Below are positions 11,087 through 20,855 of a stretch of 64,000 nucleotides of DNA, in pieces. A model generated the notes under the pieces. That model worked only from the letters and a program-made list of their open reading frames with translations. It was not told the origin of the DNA and searched no databases. Source of the DNA: Tulasnella sp. 424 (Eukaryota; Basidiomycota; Agaricomycetes; Cantharellales; Tulasnellaceae); contig WSUB01000046.1 in the NCBI GenBank assembly GCA_019633425.1, forward strand, positions 62,001 through 126,000. Reading direction: 5' to 3'. Position 1 is the first letter of the stretch; each line of letters opens with the position of its first letter. A program made the position numbers and the translations under genes.

Positions 11087-12152
11087 ATGTCTAAGCGTCC
11101 TGTCCCGCGTCTGTTCGTCATCCGTCATGGCGAAACCGAGTGGTCTCAAAATGGTAAGTAGAGAACTGACCCTGGGGTAAACTCGAGACTGAATCTGGTC
11201 TGTTCACTAGGACGACATGCAAGTGGTTTTTAACTCCGCACCCCTCTGTGAACGTTATACCTAATTGTTACGCCTGACAGACTGGCAGGACAGATATACC
11301 ATTGACGGAACACGGTGTGGGTGCCATCAAGAAACTGGCTCCTGAAATTGTTGGTCCCGGAAGTGCGCAACATATTTGGAGCAAAAGCTGGAAGACATGC
11401 TCTGACGAAGTCTTGTCTTGATATTCAGAACTCCTCGACGCCGAGAACCTTTGTCACGTTTGGGTCTCACCACGACAACGGGCGCATAAAACCTTTGAGC
11501 TCTTGTTCGAAAGCCTCGACGAACTCCCACCGCACAAGGTTTGCGAAGACGTCAGGGAATGGGATTATGGAAACTACGAAGGGCTCACGTCCGAGGAGAT
11601 CAAGGACAAAGACAAGCACTGGTCGATTTGGAAAGATGGGTGGGACTTCCTTCTGGAACTAGTGCAGGTTTAATGCATTGCTTACAAGACACCTGCAGCT
11701 GTCCAGGGGGAGAGAGCGTTGAAGAGATGACCAAGAGGGTGGATGGAGTCATCTCAGAAGTCCATGAGATCCATCGAAAATACTTTGAGGATGGCGAGGG
11801 TCGACGTGACGCACTTATCGTTGCACATGTAAGAACCATCGAGCGTTCTAAATCGATATGCTAAGCACACAGTTGGTTAGGGTCACTTCTCTCGAGTTCT
11901 GATTTCCCGTTGGGTGGAATTCCCGCTTTGTCTTGGTGCGTCCCCTTTGCCTTAGACGATTCAATGCACTCATATTGATGTGCTGTCGAGCAGGCACCCA
12001 CTTCAATGTCGAGCCAGCAGGGGTACGTCCGTCATCGGGGAGGTCCAAGTGCACAGTGTACTGATTGCATTTCGTAGATATCTCTTCTAACCTATAACCA
12101 TCGCAACTTGAAGGAGCCATCCCTCACGGGTCTGAACCTCCACGCGCTTTAA
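11087..12152 (+). CDS. SHB17: SHB17-like sedoheptulose-1,7-bisphosphatase, tandem copy 1
   Basis: Histidine-phosphatase (phosphoglycerate-mutase-like) enzyme of the Shb17 type, which feeds non-oxidative riboneogenesis by dephosphorylating sedoheptulose-1,7-bisphosphate. Eight exons join in frame to 218 aa: 11087-11153, 11211-11218, 11281-11362, 11429-11639, 11699-11828, 11881-11935, 11994-12022 and 12078-12152. Motifs: VIRHGETEWS (catalytic His14), RHTGRTDIPLTEHG, CHVWVSPRQRAHKTFELLF, REWDYGNYEG, WSIWKDGCPGGESVEEMT, IVAHGHFSR (His166) and THFNVEPAGGISLLTYNHRNL. Exon 2 is only 8 nt, and the intron after it starts with GC (GCAAGT). Both are needed to read through to the TGRTDIPLT segment. Substrate is inferred from similarity to yeast Shb17; a broader sugar phosphatase is possible. 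Confidence 0.9.
11211..11218 (+). other. 8-nt microexon followed by a GC-AG intron (SHB17 copy 1)
   Basis: GACGACAT completes Gly-Arg-His after exon 1 ends in phase 1. The next intron, 11219-11280, has the donor GCAAGT. Direct joining of exons 1 and 3 is out of frame, so the small exon is required. Equivalent exons are at 12760-12767 (copy 2) and 14293-14300 (copy 3, GAAGACGT). Confidence 0.8.
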
Positions 12153-12634
12153 CTGACATGAACCTGGACATCGTGTACGATAGAAGGCAGGCCATCAACT
12201 GCTCAAGTGGTTGAACAGCGTGTCCCTTCCTTTGGTGCTCTGAGAATGAAAAGTCGTTTTGACATTAAGGATGAAGTGTGGACATGTCTCGATCATTGTA
12301 GGACCTAGAGAGGTTCAAGTTATCAACCTGTCTTGAGGGACAGCGGTACACGGCTTGGGGTTCGGTTCGAGCCCTCTAACCAGAAGGTAGAACATATCCG
12401 GATTTGATCTGAAAAAGAAAAGCCTTGGAGTAAACGGACTCCGTTAAAACACAGGAGTGGTTCATTGAATCTCGTCAGATCACGTGAGTTCGAGGGGCCA
12501 CATTTTCATCGATCCCGCGGCTTTCCCACTCTTGATGTCTTTGACGTCGATCGGACCTTTTTATACATCCCAGAGGCACAAGGGGCTTCCACAGACGATC
12601 ATCTTACGTCCCCTCTTTCTTTTCACCATCCATC
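12153..12634. other. Spacer between SHB17-like copies 1 and 2
   Basis: No gene. The spacer holds the repeated promoter of copy 2: CACGTG at 12481-12486, the conserved GCGGCTTTCCCACTC stretch (about 12518) and a TTTTATAC TATA-like site near 12560, which is about 75 bp before the ATG. Confidence 0.6.
12481..12486. promoter_or_regulatory. CACGTG element before SHB17-like copy 2
   Basis: CACGTG about 149 bp before the ATG at 12635; same position relative to the gene as in copies 1 and 3. Confidence 0.45.
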
Positions 12635-13702
12635 ATGTCTCAGCGTCCCGTCCCGCGTCTGTTCGTCATCCGTCACGGCCAAACCGAATGGTCTCAAAAT
12701 GGTAAATAGAGAATCGACCCCCGGATAAACTCGACGACTGACTCTGGTCTGCTCATCAGGACGACATGCAAGTGGCTTTTAACTCCGCGCCCTTCTGTGA
12801 AGGTTCTAACTAGTTTTTACCCCTGACAGACCGGCAGGACAGATATACCATTGACGGAACACGGTATGGATGCCATCAAGAAACTGGCTCCTGAAATTGT
12901 TGGTCCCGGAAGTGCGCAACATGCTTGGAGCAAAAGCTGGAAGACATGCTCTGACGAAGTCTTGTTTTGATGCTCAGAGCTCCTCGACCCCGAGAACATT
13001 TGTCACGCTTGGGTCTCACCACGACAACGGGCACATAAAACCTTTGAGCTCTTATTCGAAAGCCTCGACGAACTCCCACCGCACAAGCTTTGCGAAGATG
13101 TCAGAGAATGGGATTATGGAAACTACGAAGGGCTCACGCCCGCGCAGATCAAGGAGAAAGACAAGTACTGGTCGATCTGGAAGGACGGGTGGGACTTCCT
13201 TCTGAAACCTATGAAATTTTTATGCATCACTTACAAGACACCTGTAGCTGTCCAGGAGGGGAGAGCGTTGAAGAGATGACCAAGAGAGTGGATGGAGTCA
13301 TCTCAGAAGTCCATGAGATCCATCGAAAATACTTTGAGGATGGCGAGGGTCGACGCGACGCACTTATCGTTGCACATGTAAGAACCATCGAGTGTTCTAA
13401 ATTGATATGCTAAGCACGCAGTCTGTTAGGGTCACTTCTCTCGAGTTCTGATTTCCCGTTGGGTGGAATTCCCGCTTTGTCTTGGTGCGTCTCCTTTGCC
13501 TTTAGACGACTACATGCGCTCATATTGCTATGCTCTCGACCAGGCACCCACTTCAATGTCGAGCCAGCGGGGGTACGTCTATCATCGGGGAACTTCAGGT
13601 GCACGGCGTACTGACAGCATATCATAGATCTCCCTTCTAACCTATAACCATCGCAATTTGAAAGAGCCAGCACTCACGGGTTTGAACCTCCACGCGTTCT
13701 AA
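12635..13702 (+). CDS. SHB17: SHB17-like sedoheptulose-1,7-bisphosphatase, tandem copy 2
   Basis: Intact second copy, nearly identical to copy 1 in exons and introns. Exons: 12635-12701, 12760-12767, 12830-12911, 12978-13188, 13248-13377, 13430-13484, 13544-13572 and 13628-13702 (218 aa). The first active-site motif is RHGQTEWS, with Gln instead of Glu after RHG as in yeast Shb17. It otherwise keeps NGRHTGRTDIPLTEHG, WVSPRQRA, REWDYGNYEG, CPGGES and AHGHFSR. The 8-nt exon 2 and its GC-AG intron are conserved. The distance from the copy 1 start is 1,548 bp. High intron similarity to copy 1 suggests recent duplication or gene conversion. All splice sites read correctly, so I see no reason to call it a pseudogene. 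Confidence 0.9.
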
Positions 13703-14169
13703 CTGATATGAACCTACTTCTATCATGGACACCGTGTACGAGAGAAAGTTGGCCATCAACTGCTCAGGTGTTCGAGCAAGGTGCCCCTTCCTTTGGTTGC
13801 TTTGAAAATGCAAAATCGTTTTGACATGAAGGATGGAGCATGGACTCGGATATATCCCAATCATCACAAAACCTAGAGAGGCTCATGTCTTAGGAGATAT
13901 CGGTAGGTTGAGTGCCCTCCAAACCAGCAGGTAGAACATATCCGGATCTCGTCAGGAAAGAAAGCATTGGAGTAAACGCACTCCGCTAAACACAGGAGAG
14001 GTTCATTTCCGGAGCCCACGTGAGCCCATTGGGCCGCAAGTCCATCGATTACGCGGCTTTCCCACTCTCGCTATCCTTGAAGTCTATCAGACCTTTTGAT
14101 AACACAGTGGCAAAAGTGCTCGCACCAGACGAACCCTCTTACGTTCTCTCCCTCTTTTCGCCATCAGTC
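13703..14169. other. Spacer between SHB17-like copies 2 and 3
   Basis: No gene. It contains the diverged third promoter repeat: CACGTG at 14017-14022, then ACGCGGCTTTCCCACTC near 14051-14067. Confidence 0.6.
14017..14022. promoter_or_regulatory. CACGTG element before SHB17-like copy 3
   Basis: CACGTG about 148 bp before the ATG at 14170. It is kept although the surrounding promoter has diverged from copies 1 and 2, which supports a functional role. Confidence 0.5.
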
Positions 14170-15223
14170 ATGTCAAAGCGTCCAGTACCGCGTCTGCTCG
14201 TTATTCGACACGGCGAGACAGAATGGTCTCAAATCGGTAAAGAGCGAACCAACTCGGATAAAGTCGACGCCCGACGATGACCTGTTCCTTAGGAAGACGT
14301 GCAAGTGACCTTAGCTGCACATTCTGCTGTAAATTAACCCGTTAACGCCTTTGGTAGACTGGTAGGACGGACATACCATCAACGGAACGTGGCGTAGATT
14401 TGATTAAGCAACTGGCACCCAAAGTTGTTGGTCCCGGAAGTGTGCAATAACTCTTAAAGAGAGGGCCAGTAGATACGCTCTGACGAAATTTTGTCTGGAT
14501 TTTCAGAACTCCTTGACCCCGAGAACCTTGGGCACGTTTGGGTCTCACCACGACAACGGGCGCGGAGAACGTTTGAGCTCCTTTTCGAAAGCCTTGGCGA
14601 ACTCCCACAACACGTAGTTTCCGAAGATGTCGGTGAATGGGACCATGGAAACTACGAAGGGCTCACACTCGAAGAAATTCAAGAAAATGACAAGTATTGG
14701 TCGATCTGGAAGGACGGGTGCGACTTCTTTCCAGACCCGATGCAATTCGATGTATTACTCACATGACACCCGCAGTTGTCCAGGGGGGGAGAGCGTCGAA
14801 GAAATGACCCAGAGAGTGGACGGAGTCATTGCCGAGGTCCACGAGGTCCATCGAAAGTACTTTGAGGATGGCGAGGGTCGACGGGATGCACTCATTGTCG
14901 CGCACGTAAGAAGCCTCGAGCTTCTTGAAAACGACCTGCTAAGCGCATTGTTTCTTAGGGTACCTTCTCCCGTGCTCTAATTGCCCGTTGGATGCGATTC
15001 CCTCTTTGTCTCGGTGCGTACGCTTTGCCTTCAGGCGGTTACGTGTATTGATGGTGGTTTCGAGCAGGCACCCACTTTAACATTGAGCCAGCAGGGGTAT
15101 GTCCATCGAGGAAGTTCAATCGCACAGAGTACTGACTGTATATCGTAGATAGTCCTTCTAACCTACAACCATCGTAATTTGGAGGAGCCAGTCCTCACGG
15201 GTTTGAACCTCCACGCTTTCTAG
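14170..15223 (+). CDS. SHB17: SHB17-like histidine phosphatase, diverged tandem copy 3
   Basis: Intact but more diverged third copy, 218 aa. Exons: 14170-14236, 14293-14300, 14358-14439, 14507-14717, 14776-14905, 14959-15013, 15068-15096 and 15149-15223. It keeps RHGETEWS (His14), WVSPRQRA, EWDHGNYEG, CPGGES and the His of IVAH. Conserved positions differ: NGRHTG becomes IGRRTG, PLTEHG becomes PSTERG, and AHGHFSR becomes AHGTFSR (His168 to Thr). The catalytic histidines themselves remain. The 8-nt exon (GAAGACGT) and GC-AG intron persist. These changes near the active site suggest altered specificity or relaxed constraint; which one cannot be told from sequence alone. Confidence 0.87.
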
Positions 15224-15578
15224 CTGACAACCGCCTGGCATGGATACCATGTATGAGAATACCACGTGTGATAGGAATCAGGTCACGACTATTCAAAGCA
15301 TTTCAACAGAAGGTCCTTTCCCTTGGGTGACGTGACAATGAAAAATTCGTATTTACATGAAGGACGGACGTAAACATGAAACATACTATATCTCAATCAT
15401 CGCAGAACCAAGAAAGGCTCAAGTTAAGAAAGAGGTGCTAATATTCGAGAAGGGGGAAAAAGGGAAGGGTAATAAAAATGGAAAGCAGTCAAGTGACCCA
15501 GTTGCACAGCGTAAAAGAACAGAACATTCGAAGGAAACATCTCACTTGCATTGTCCATAATCGTCGCCATCGTTGCCC
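15224..15578. other. Convergent spacer between SHB17 copy 3 and VAC8
   Basis: 3' flanks of two converging genes. A 67-codon Lys-rich open frame (15357-15560) has no family pattern and is rejected. Confidence 0.6.
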
Positions 15579-17925
15579 TTAGGCGTACTTCTCAGCCTGG
15601 CCAGCAAAGGCCTCTCTCACACTCTTCCTCAGCTCCTCTTCGGGGCCGCCGGCAGGAGTTCCCATGGGGTGAGAACCAGCGTCACCCTCCGTAAGCTCCA
15701 AGATCCTGCGGGCAAGTGCCGTGATTTCACCCGTTCCACCTTCACCTCCACTCTCCGAGTATGAATGTGACCGAGAGCCGACAGAGCTTGGCGTCGTTGG
15801 TTGCGACTGTGCGAGCTGGTGGATGTAGGGTTGCAAACGCGGTGACTCGCGAATGTTGCGGATCAGCTGTTCGTCACCAGATTCGAGAAGTTGAACGATT
15901 GTCCAGACAGCAATATGCTGGAAGGTTGCATCCGCACTGCTGAGGAAGCGGTATAGATAAGCATGTAAGCCACCATCAGGCTTGTCCCAAACTTCGTTGA
16001 AGGCTGAGTAGTCGTCAGAGGGTGATCGCCCATCTACAGAGAACGATTGAGAAAAACTGCAAGTTGGTACGTGCTGATAGGACGTACCCTTCGAGGACAA
16101 GTTTCCGAGGGCAGCAGCGCTATTGCCTTGGACTTCGACGCTCGGTGAGTTCGTAAGAGGAATCAAGACTTCGCAGATGCCCATCTCAAGAAGTTGAGGC
16201 TTGAGCTCATCTACGGAAAGTACGGCTTTAGCAGACGATTATCGTGTGAATGCAGTTTTGACTCACCACTCAAAGCAAGAACTGCAACGCATGCCGTCAT
16301 CTCACTCTGAACGTTCACAGGAACGTTCAAGACAAGATCTTTGATCTTCTGCACTGCGCCAGCTTTCACGATGTGTCCCTTGTTCTTCTCTGAACTTGCT
16401 GCAAGGTTGCGGAGCGTAGAGATGGCATGGCACTGCACTTCCTCGTTCTCTTCAAAGGATAGGAGGTCGATGAGAGGATTGAGGAAACCAGACTCGATGA
16501 TGGGGCTCTCATTCTGAGGGTGGATTGATACGTTCCGGACACATGCGGCAGAGGAGAGAATCAGCGGGAGGAAGGTAGAATGAAGTAGGCGGAGTAGGGG
16601 AGGAAGGCCTCCGGCTTTGACAATCTCGAGCTGATATTTTTCTAGAAAGCGTCGATGATGAGATTCTGGGAGTTTCCTTCGAGAGGTCATGACGACGTAC
16701 CATCACTAGCGAGGTTACGAAGTGCGAGAGCAGCTTGGCACTGAACCTTGAGACTAGGGCTGTCCATCAAGGCAACCAGGCTTTGCACCAACTTGGGTTC
16801 ACTCTGCGCGAGCTTTTTCCGGTTGACAGCTGTAGATCGTTATGGGCTTAGAGATGGACTAGGGTTCAAGGAAAACGGCGCCGTACCATCGACAGCAATG
16901 TTGCTGAGTGCTGTGGTGCAATAGTACTGGACGTCCGTGTCGGGAGAGTTGAGTAGACTGACGAGGACCGGGATTGCACCGGCGTTAACCAACTGCTGAC
17001 GGTTCTCATCTATTGGTTCAAATTGAAATGGAAGGTGAGGAGGACCGTTCCTGAAGCGGAAGGTCGAAACATAATACCTGAATGGGTCATGTTAAGAAGT
17101 GCACCGGTCGCATTGCGCTGAACGCGCATGTCCTTTGAACGAGCCAGCCGAGTAAGAGGCACGAGTGCGCCAGACTTGGCGATCTTAGTCTTGTTCTCGT
17201 CTGTAGTATCCAAAATCAGTCTTAGATATCACTTGGAGTGTAGATTTTACGCTGACCATGAGTGGCAAGGTTAGTAACGCAGCCAACCGCATTGCATTGC
17301 ACCTCGACATTAGGGCTAAGCATTTGCCTGATGAGTGGTTCAAGCCCGCCCAACCTCACGATGAGCAACTTGTTCTCGGCTGCAGAACTAGCATAAGAAT
17401 ACGGACTGCGCAGCGGGAGAAACGAGGTGGCCTACTGTTTACTGCGAGGTTACCGAGTGCCGCGCTGGCCGCCCGCTGGACTTCGGTGTCATGGCTGCTG
17501 AGGAGGAACAGAATTGGGTCCAATGTATCCCTCCCAACTTGCCGTACTTCTTTTTCAGTTATTTCGGCGAATGCGAGAGCGGCACTTCGCTGGAGGTCGA
17601 TATTCTCGGAGAAGGAGAGCGTTGTCAGGGCATTGAGAGGGGATCCGGTGAAGAAGTTGGTTGTGGTCCGATCTAAAATTCCCGCCATGGGGGTCAGTAT
17701 TACGATGGCCCACAACCTCAAATTCCTGGACAACGACAAAGGCGCTCACTTTCAAGATACTGTAAGAGGTCTGCAACTGCTTCACGTTCATTTTCTAGCA
17801 GAAGAGGCTCATATCCGTGCGACTTTGGTCGTCCGACTGTGTTGGATGATATGACGTCGTTAGCAGCTAGCCACCGGAGTCGACGTTGAGCTCTACTTAC
17901 GACACCATGTGCAGCAGTTCCCCAT
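15579..17925 (-). CDS. VAC8: Vacuolar armadillo-repeat protein Vac8
   Basis: Scaffold on the vacuole membrane for nucleus-vacuole junctions, vacuole inheritance and selective autophagy. Exon 1 (17901-17925) starts MGNCCTWC: Gly2 is a myristoylation site and Cys4/Cys5/Cys8 are palmitoylation candidates, as in yeast Vac8. Exon 2 starts at 17836 and reads [28 protein letters not shown]. Tandem armadillo repeats follow across many short exons; recognisable pieces are [34 protein letters not shown] and [11 protein letters not shown]. The Vac8-typical C-terminus reads [16 protein letters not shown]...[15 protein letters not shown]...LIRNI, then [12 protein letters not shown], and stops at 15579. 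The N-terminal lipid anchor fixes the start. It lies head-to-head with the CofD-family gene, 178 bp apart. Confidence 0.93.
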
Positions 17926-18103
17926 GTTGAGTATCGGACGGTCTGGAAAGAGAGGGAGTCGGAGGTGGGCGAGGTGGGGTGAAAGGAGACAGTCTCGGTT
18001 CAACTGATACTTTTGATTACGCAATTCCCAACATCTACCTTCTCACTTCTCAGGGACTCGTGGAACGCAGTGGCCGCAAGCTCGCCGCCGACTCCTGGAC
18101 GAC
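17926..18103. promoter_or_regulatory. Bidirectional promoter between VAC8 and the CofD-family gene
   Basis: Only 178 bp separate two divergent start codons (17925 minus, 18104 plus), so both promoters and 5' UTRs must lie here or overlap the genes. No clear TATA box was seen. Confidence 0.6.
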
Positions 18104-20262
18104 ATGCTGCATCCGCGTTCATCCAAACACGCACCCGGTCAATCCCCATTCGTCGGGTCCAAGGGACAGTCCGTCTCGTCGAAGATTCACAGTGCTGCGT
18201 CCTCGGTCTTTGATCTTCCCATAGCGCAGGACACCGCTCAATCCCGAGATGCTCTTGCACAATCAATCCCACCTAGTCTAACTTCCCAGCATGAAGATGA
18301 ATCTCCTTCGTATTTAGTCGTATCTGGAGGAACGGGCTGCAACGGTATCGTCTCTGCGTTTGGATCGAACGTAACCTACGTCCTGCCGGTCAGCGACAAT
18401 GGTGGCAGTTCCAGCGAGGTTCGTCGAAGAACTGCTCCATGCGTTGCTTCGACTTATCCTCTTTTGGATTTAGATTATTCGCGTATTGGGTGAGTTCTTT
18501 GGCCTCGTGTAACGTGGTTGGTGCTCATCCCTTTTCCGCGTCTCAGGCGGTCCCTCGATTGGTGCGTCTCCACACAATTATAGGCCAAACATGGACATGT
18601 TATTAACGCCTATACTATTAGGGGATATTCGGTCTCGTTTAATTCGCCTCATTCCTGAGGCTCCTCCTGCCTCCCCGACTGAAGCCATCAGGCGTCTTCT
18701 TAGCCATCGGTTTTCCGCTGACCTGACTGAACAACAAGCCAAAGAAGAATGGCGTGATCTGGTTGAAGGACGGAGTCCGCTTTGGAAGGGCATTCCACCC
18801 GACAGGAAGGAGACGATCCGGGGTAGGCCGTGACGACGAGCTCTACAAGAACGGATGCCAACTCCCTGCATACTCTAGGTTTCCTGGTCTACTTCGAGGG
18901 CGAGCTCCTTCGGAGAGCTCATAAGCGCTTCTCCTTCCGAAATGGGAGCGTTGGGAATTACTTCCTAACAGCCGTTCATTTGTTTCTGCGTTCCGTTCCC
19001 TCGGCGATCTTCCTCTTTTCTAGCATCACCGGTACGTTCGCTCTCCATTGCCAATGGAGACCTACTGATCTAAACGTTCAACAGGGAGTAAGGTGGGCCC
19101 TTCCAGTGAAACGCATGGACGTGGTTGGAAGCTGACTAATAAAACCCAAAGGCTCACATCCTCCCCGTTCTCGTCACTAACCACACAGTGACGATCGCTG
19201 CTGAACTAGTATGTGCGGGTCGGGCCATATGCTATTTATCATGATATACCAACCCACCCCTTCCTCACATAGGTAAACGGATCCCGCATTGTCGGACAAT
19301 GTGAAATCTCTCACCCCGTGGCTCCATTAACGCCTAGAATCGTCGTGCGCAGCGAATTGGACGATGAGCCGGCCCTTGATGAGGAGCACGACATTGATGA
19401 TGACGTTGGTGTACTACCCAAATCACCCGAGCACAATTCTTTGTTTGCAAAGCCTGAGCAAGACAATAGCGAGGTTCCCTTGGAATCCCGAATTCAGAGG
19501 GTTTACTACATCAATCCTTACGGTCAAGTGTGTCATATTACCGAGCCCGGGCTCCTCACATCCTAACATTGGGTCTTCAGGAAGTGTTCCCAAGACCGAA
19601 TTCCGAATTCCTCAGCGCACTCAGATCTCTCGACGTCTTGGTCTACAGCGTGGGCTCGCTTTGGACTAGCATCATACCCTGTCTCGGTGAGATATATAGA
19701 CTCGAGCACTCTTGGCGGTGCTAATGCGGCGTGTGATGATATAACAGCGTTGCAAGGCGTAGGGTCAGCCATTGCCCGCTCGCCAACCCTCCGAGCGAAA
19801 GTTTTCTTGCGTAGGAAACTCACTTCATAGACAGTTCTCGAGTTTATAATACTAATACTGTCCTTAGTGAATGCGCATAATGATCGTGAAACGGGAGGAT
19901 ACACCGCTGCAGATTATGTTCTGTAAGTTTGCTGAAAGACTTTCGCGATTTGACTGGATGCGTCTCACCTAAACTATTCTTGAAGTGCTGTTACCGAAAC
20001 GCTGAACAGACACGATGGGCAGAAGTCCTCGGCCCAACCATCCTTCGCTGTCAGAATGACACCAGATTACCCAGTTTCCGCCTTCATAACGCATCTCGTC
20101 TACTTACGTGGTACTACGATCGAAGTCGACGAATTGACTCTGACGGCGCTAGGAGTCAAATGCATTGCTATCGACTGTCAACCCAACGATAAAGGGAAAC
20201 TACTGTACACCCCAAGCGATGTCAAGCTCGCGCTGGCGCAGATTTTCGATGAAAGTGACTAG
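18104..20262 (+). CDS. CofD / UPF0052 (YvcK-like) family protein
   Basis: Fungal member of the CofD-YvcK fold family; the cellular role is unknown. Twelve exons join in frame to 506 aa: 18104-18418, 18474-18489, 18547-18561, 18622-18822, 18879-19031, 19085-19092, 19152-19208, 19273-19527, 19581-19686, 19748-19810, 19868-19922 and 19986-20262. Family motifs: VVSGGTGCNGIVSAF (nucleotide-sugar/phosphate loop), YVLPVSDNGGSSSEIIRVLGG, PSIGDIRSRLIRLIP, GNYFLTA, SAIFLFSSITGSKAHILPV and VYSVGSLWTSIIPCL. Exons 2, 3 and 6 are 16, 15 and 8 nt, and each is required to restore conserved residues in frame. An acidic insert lies around 19340-19480. The start is the first ATG after the VAC8 promoter; the first ~75 residues are Ser-rich and not conserved. 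Family call firm, enzymatic function not inferable. Confidence 0.9.
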
Positions 20263-20855
20263 TGACCCGAACAGAGGAAGTGGATTGAACCCTGTTAGAG
20301 ACGGCATCGATTTAAATAGAAATGTGCTGCTTTTCTTTACATTTAATGAAGCTGGTGTGACCAGTTTAAGGCGCAAGCTCTCAATTGCAAAACAGAGTGT
20401 GACCACTCCCGTTTGGAGTGATCTACTGCTATAACACGCAATTCGCGTAGTATTGCGCTGAAACATCCGAGGAGCTCCTGAGTATGCTATCCGAACTCGG
20501 TGCCCGACGAGAACGGGGGATTGAGATGGACGGCTTCCCCGTCTTATAGCGAGGGTGAAACTTAGGACTGGGAAGAGCGTGATGCAAATGCTGCGTAATA
20601 CTAGCCAAATCAGTGTAGGAATGCGGATTAAGGTTGTGTCACTTAGAGTGTAGAAGCAACCCATCTAGGTGTGCGCTATATACAACACTGCGTCATGTAA
20701 TTATGGGATATGGTAGTATGATGCAGAAATCTACAAATACTGCAAAGAAACCCCCAATATTGTCAAGACCTTTCCGCCGTCCCAAACGCATCAACGACTC
20801 ACCAGTCTCTATGTATGATGAACGACCGGAAGAGGAAGTACATCTTAAGCTTAAA
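20263..20855. other. Convergent spacer, no gene recognised
   Basis: Between the ends of the CofD-family gene (+) and MFS transporter 1 (-). Open frames here (20634-20906, 20200-20664 minus) overlap real genes or lack any pattern. Confidence 0.55.

Noticed and set aside
12363..12400. GGTTCGAGCCC motif reminiscent of a tRNA T-loop
   Set aside because: No acceptor stem or anticodon arm can be folded around it, and the diverged repeat copy near 13,900 does not keep it.
11087..13702. Interpretation of SHB17 copies 1 and 2 as pseudogenes because no long ORF spans them
   Set aside because: With the 8-nt exon and the GC-AG intron, all eight exons join to an intact 218-aa protein in each copy.
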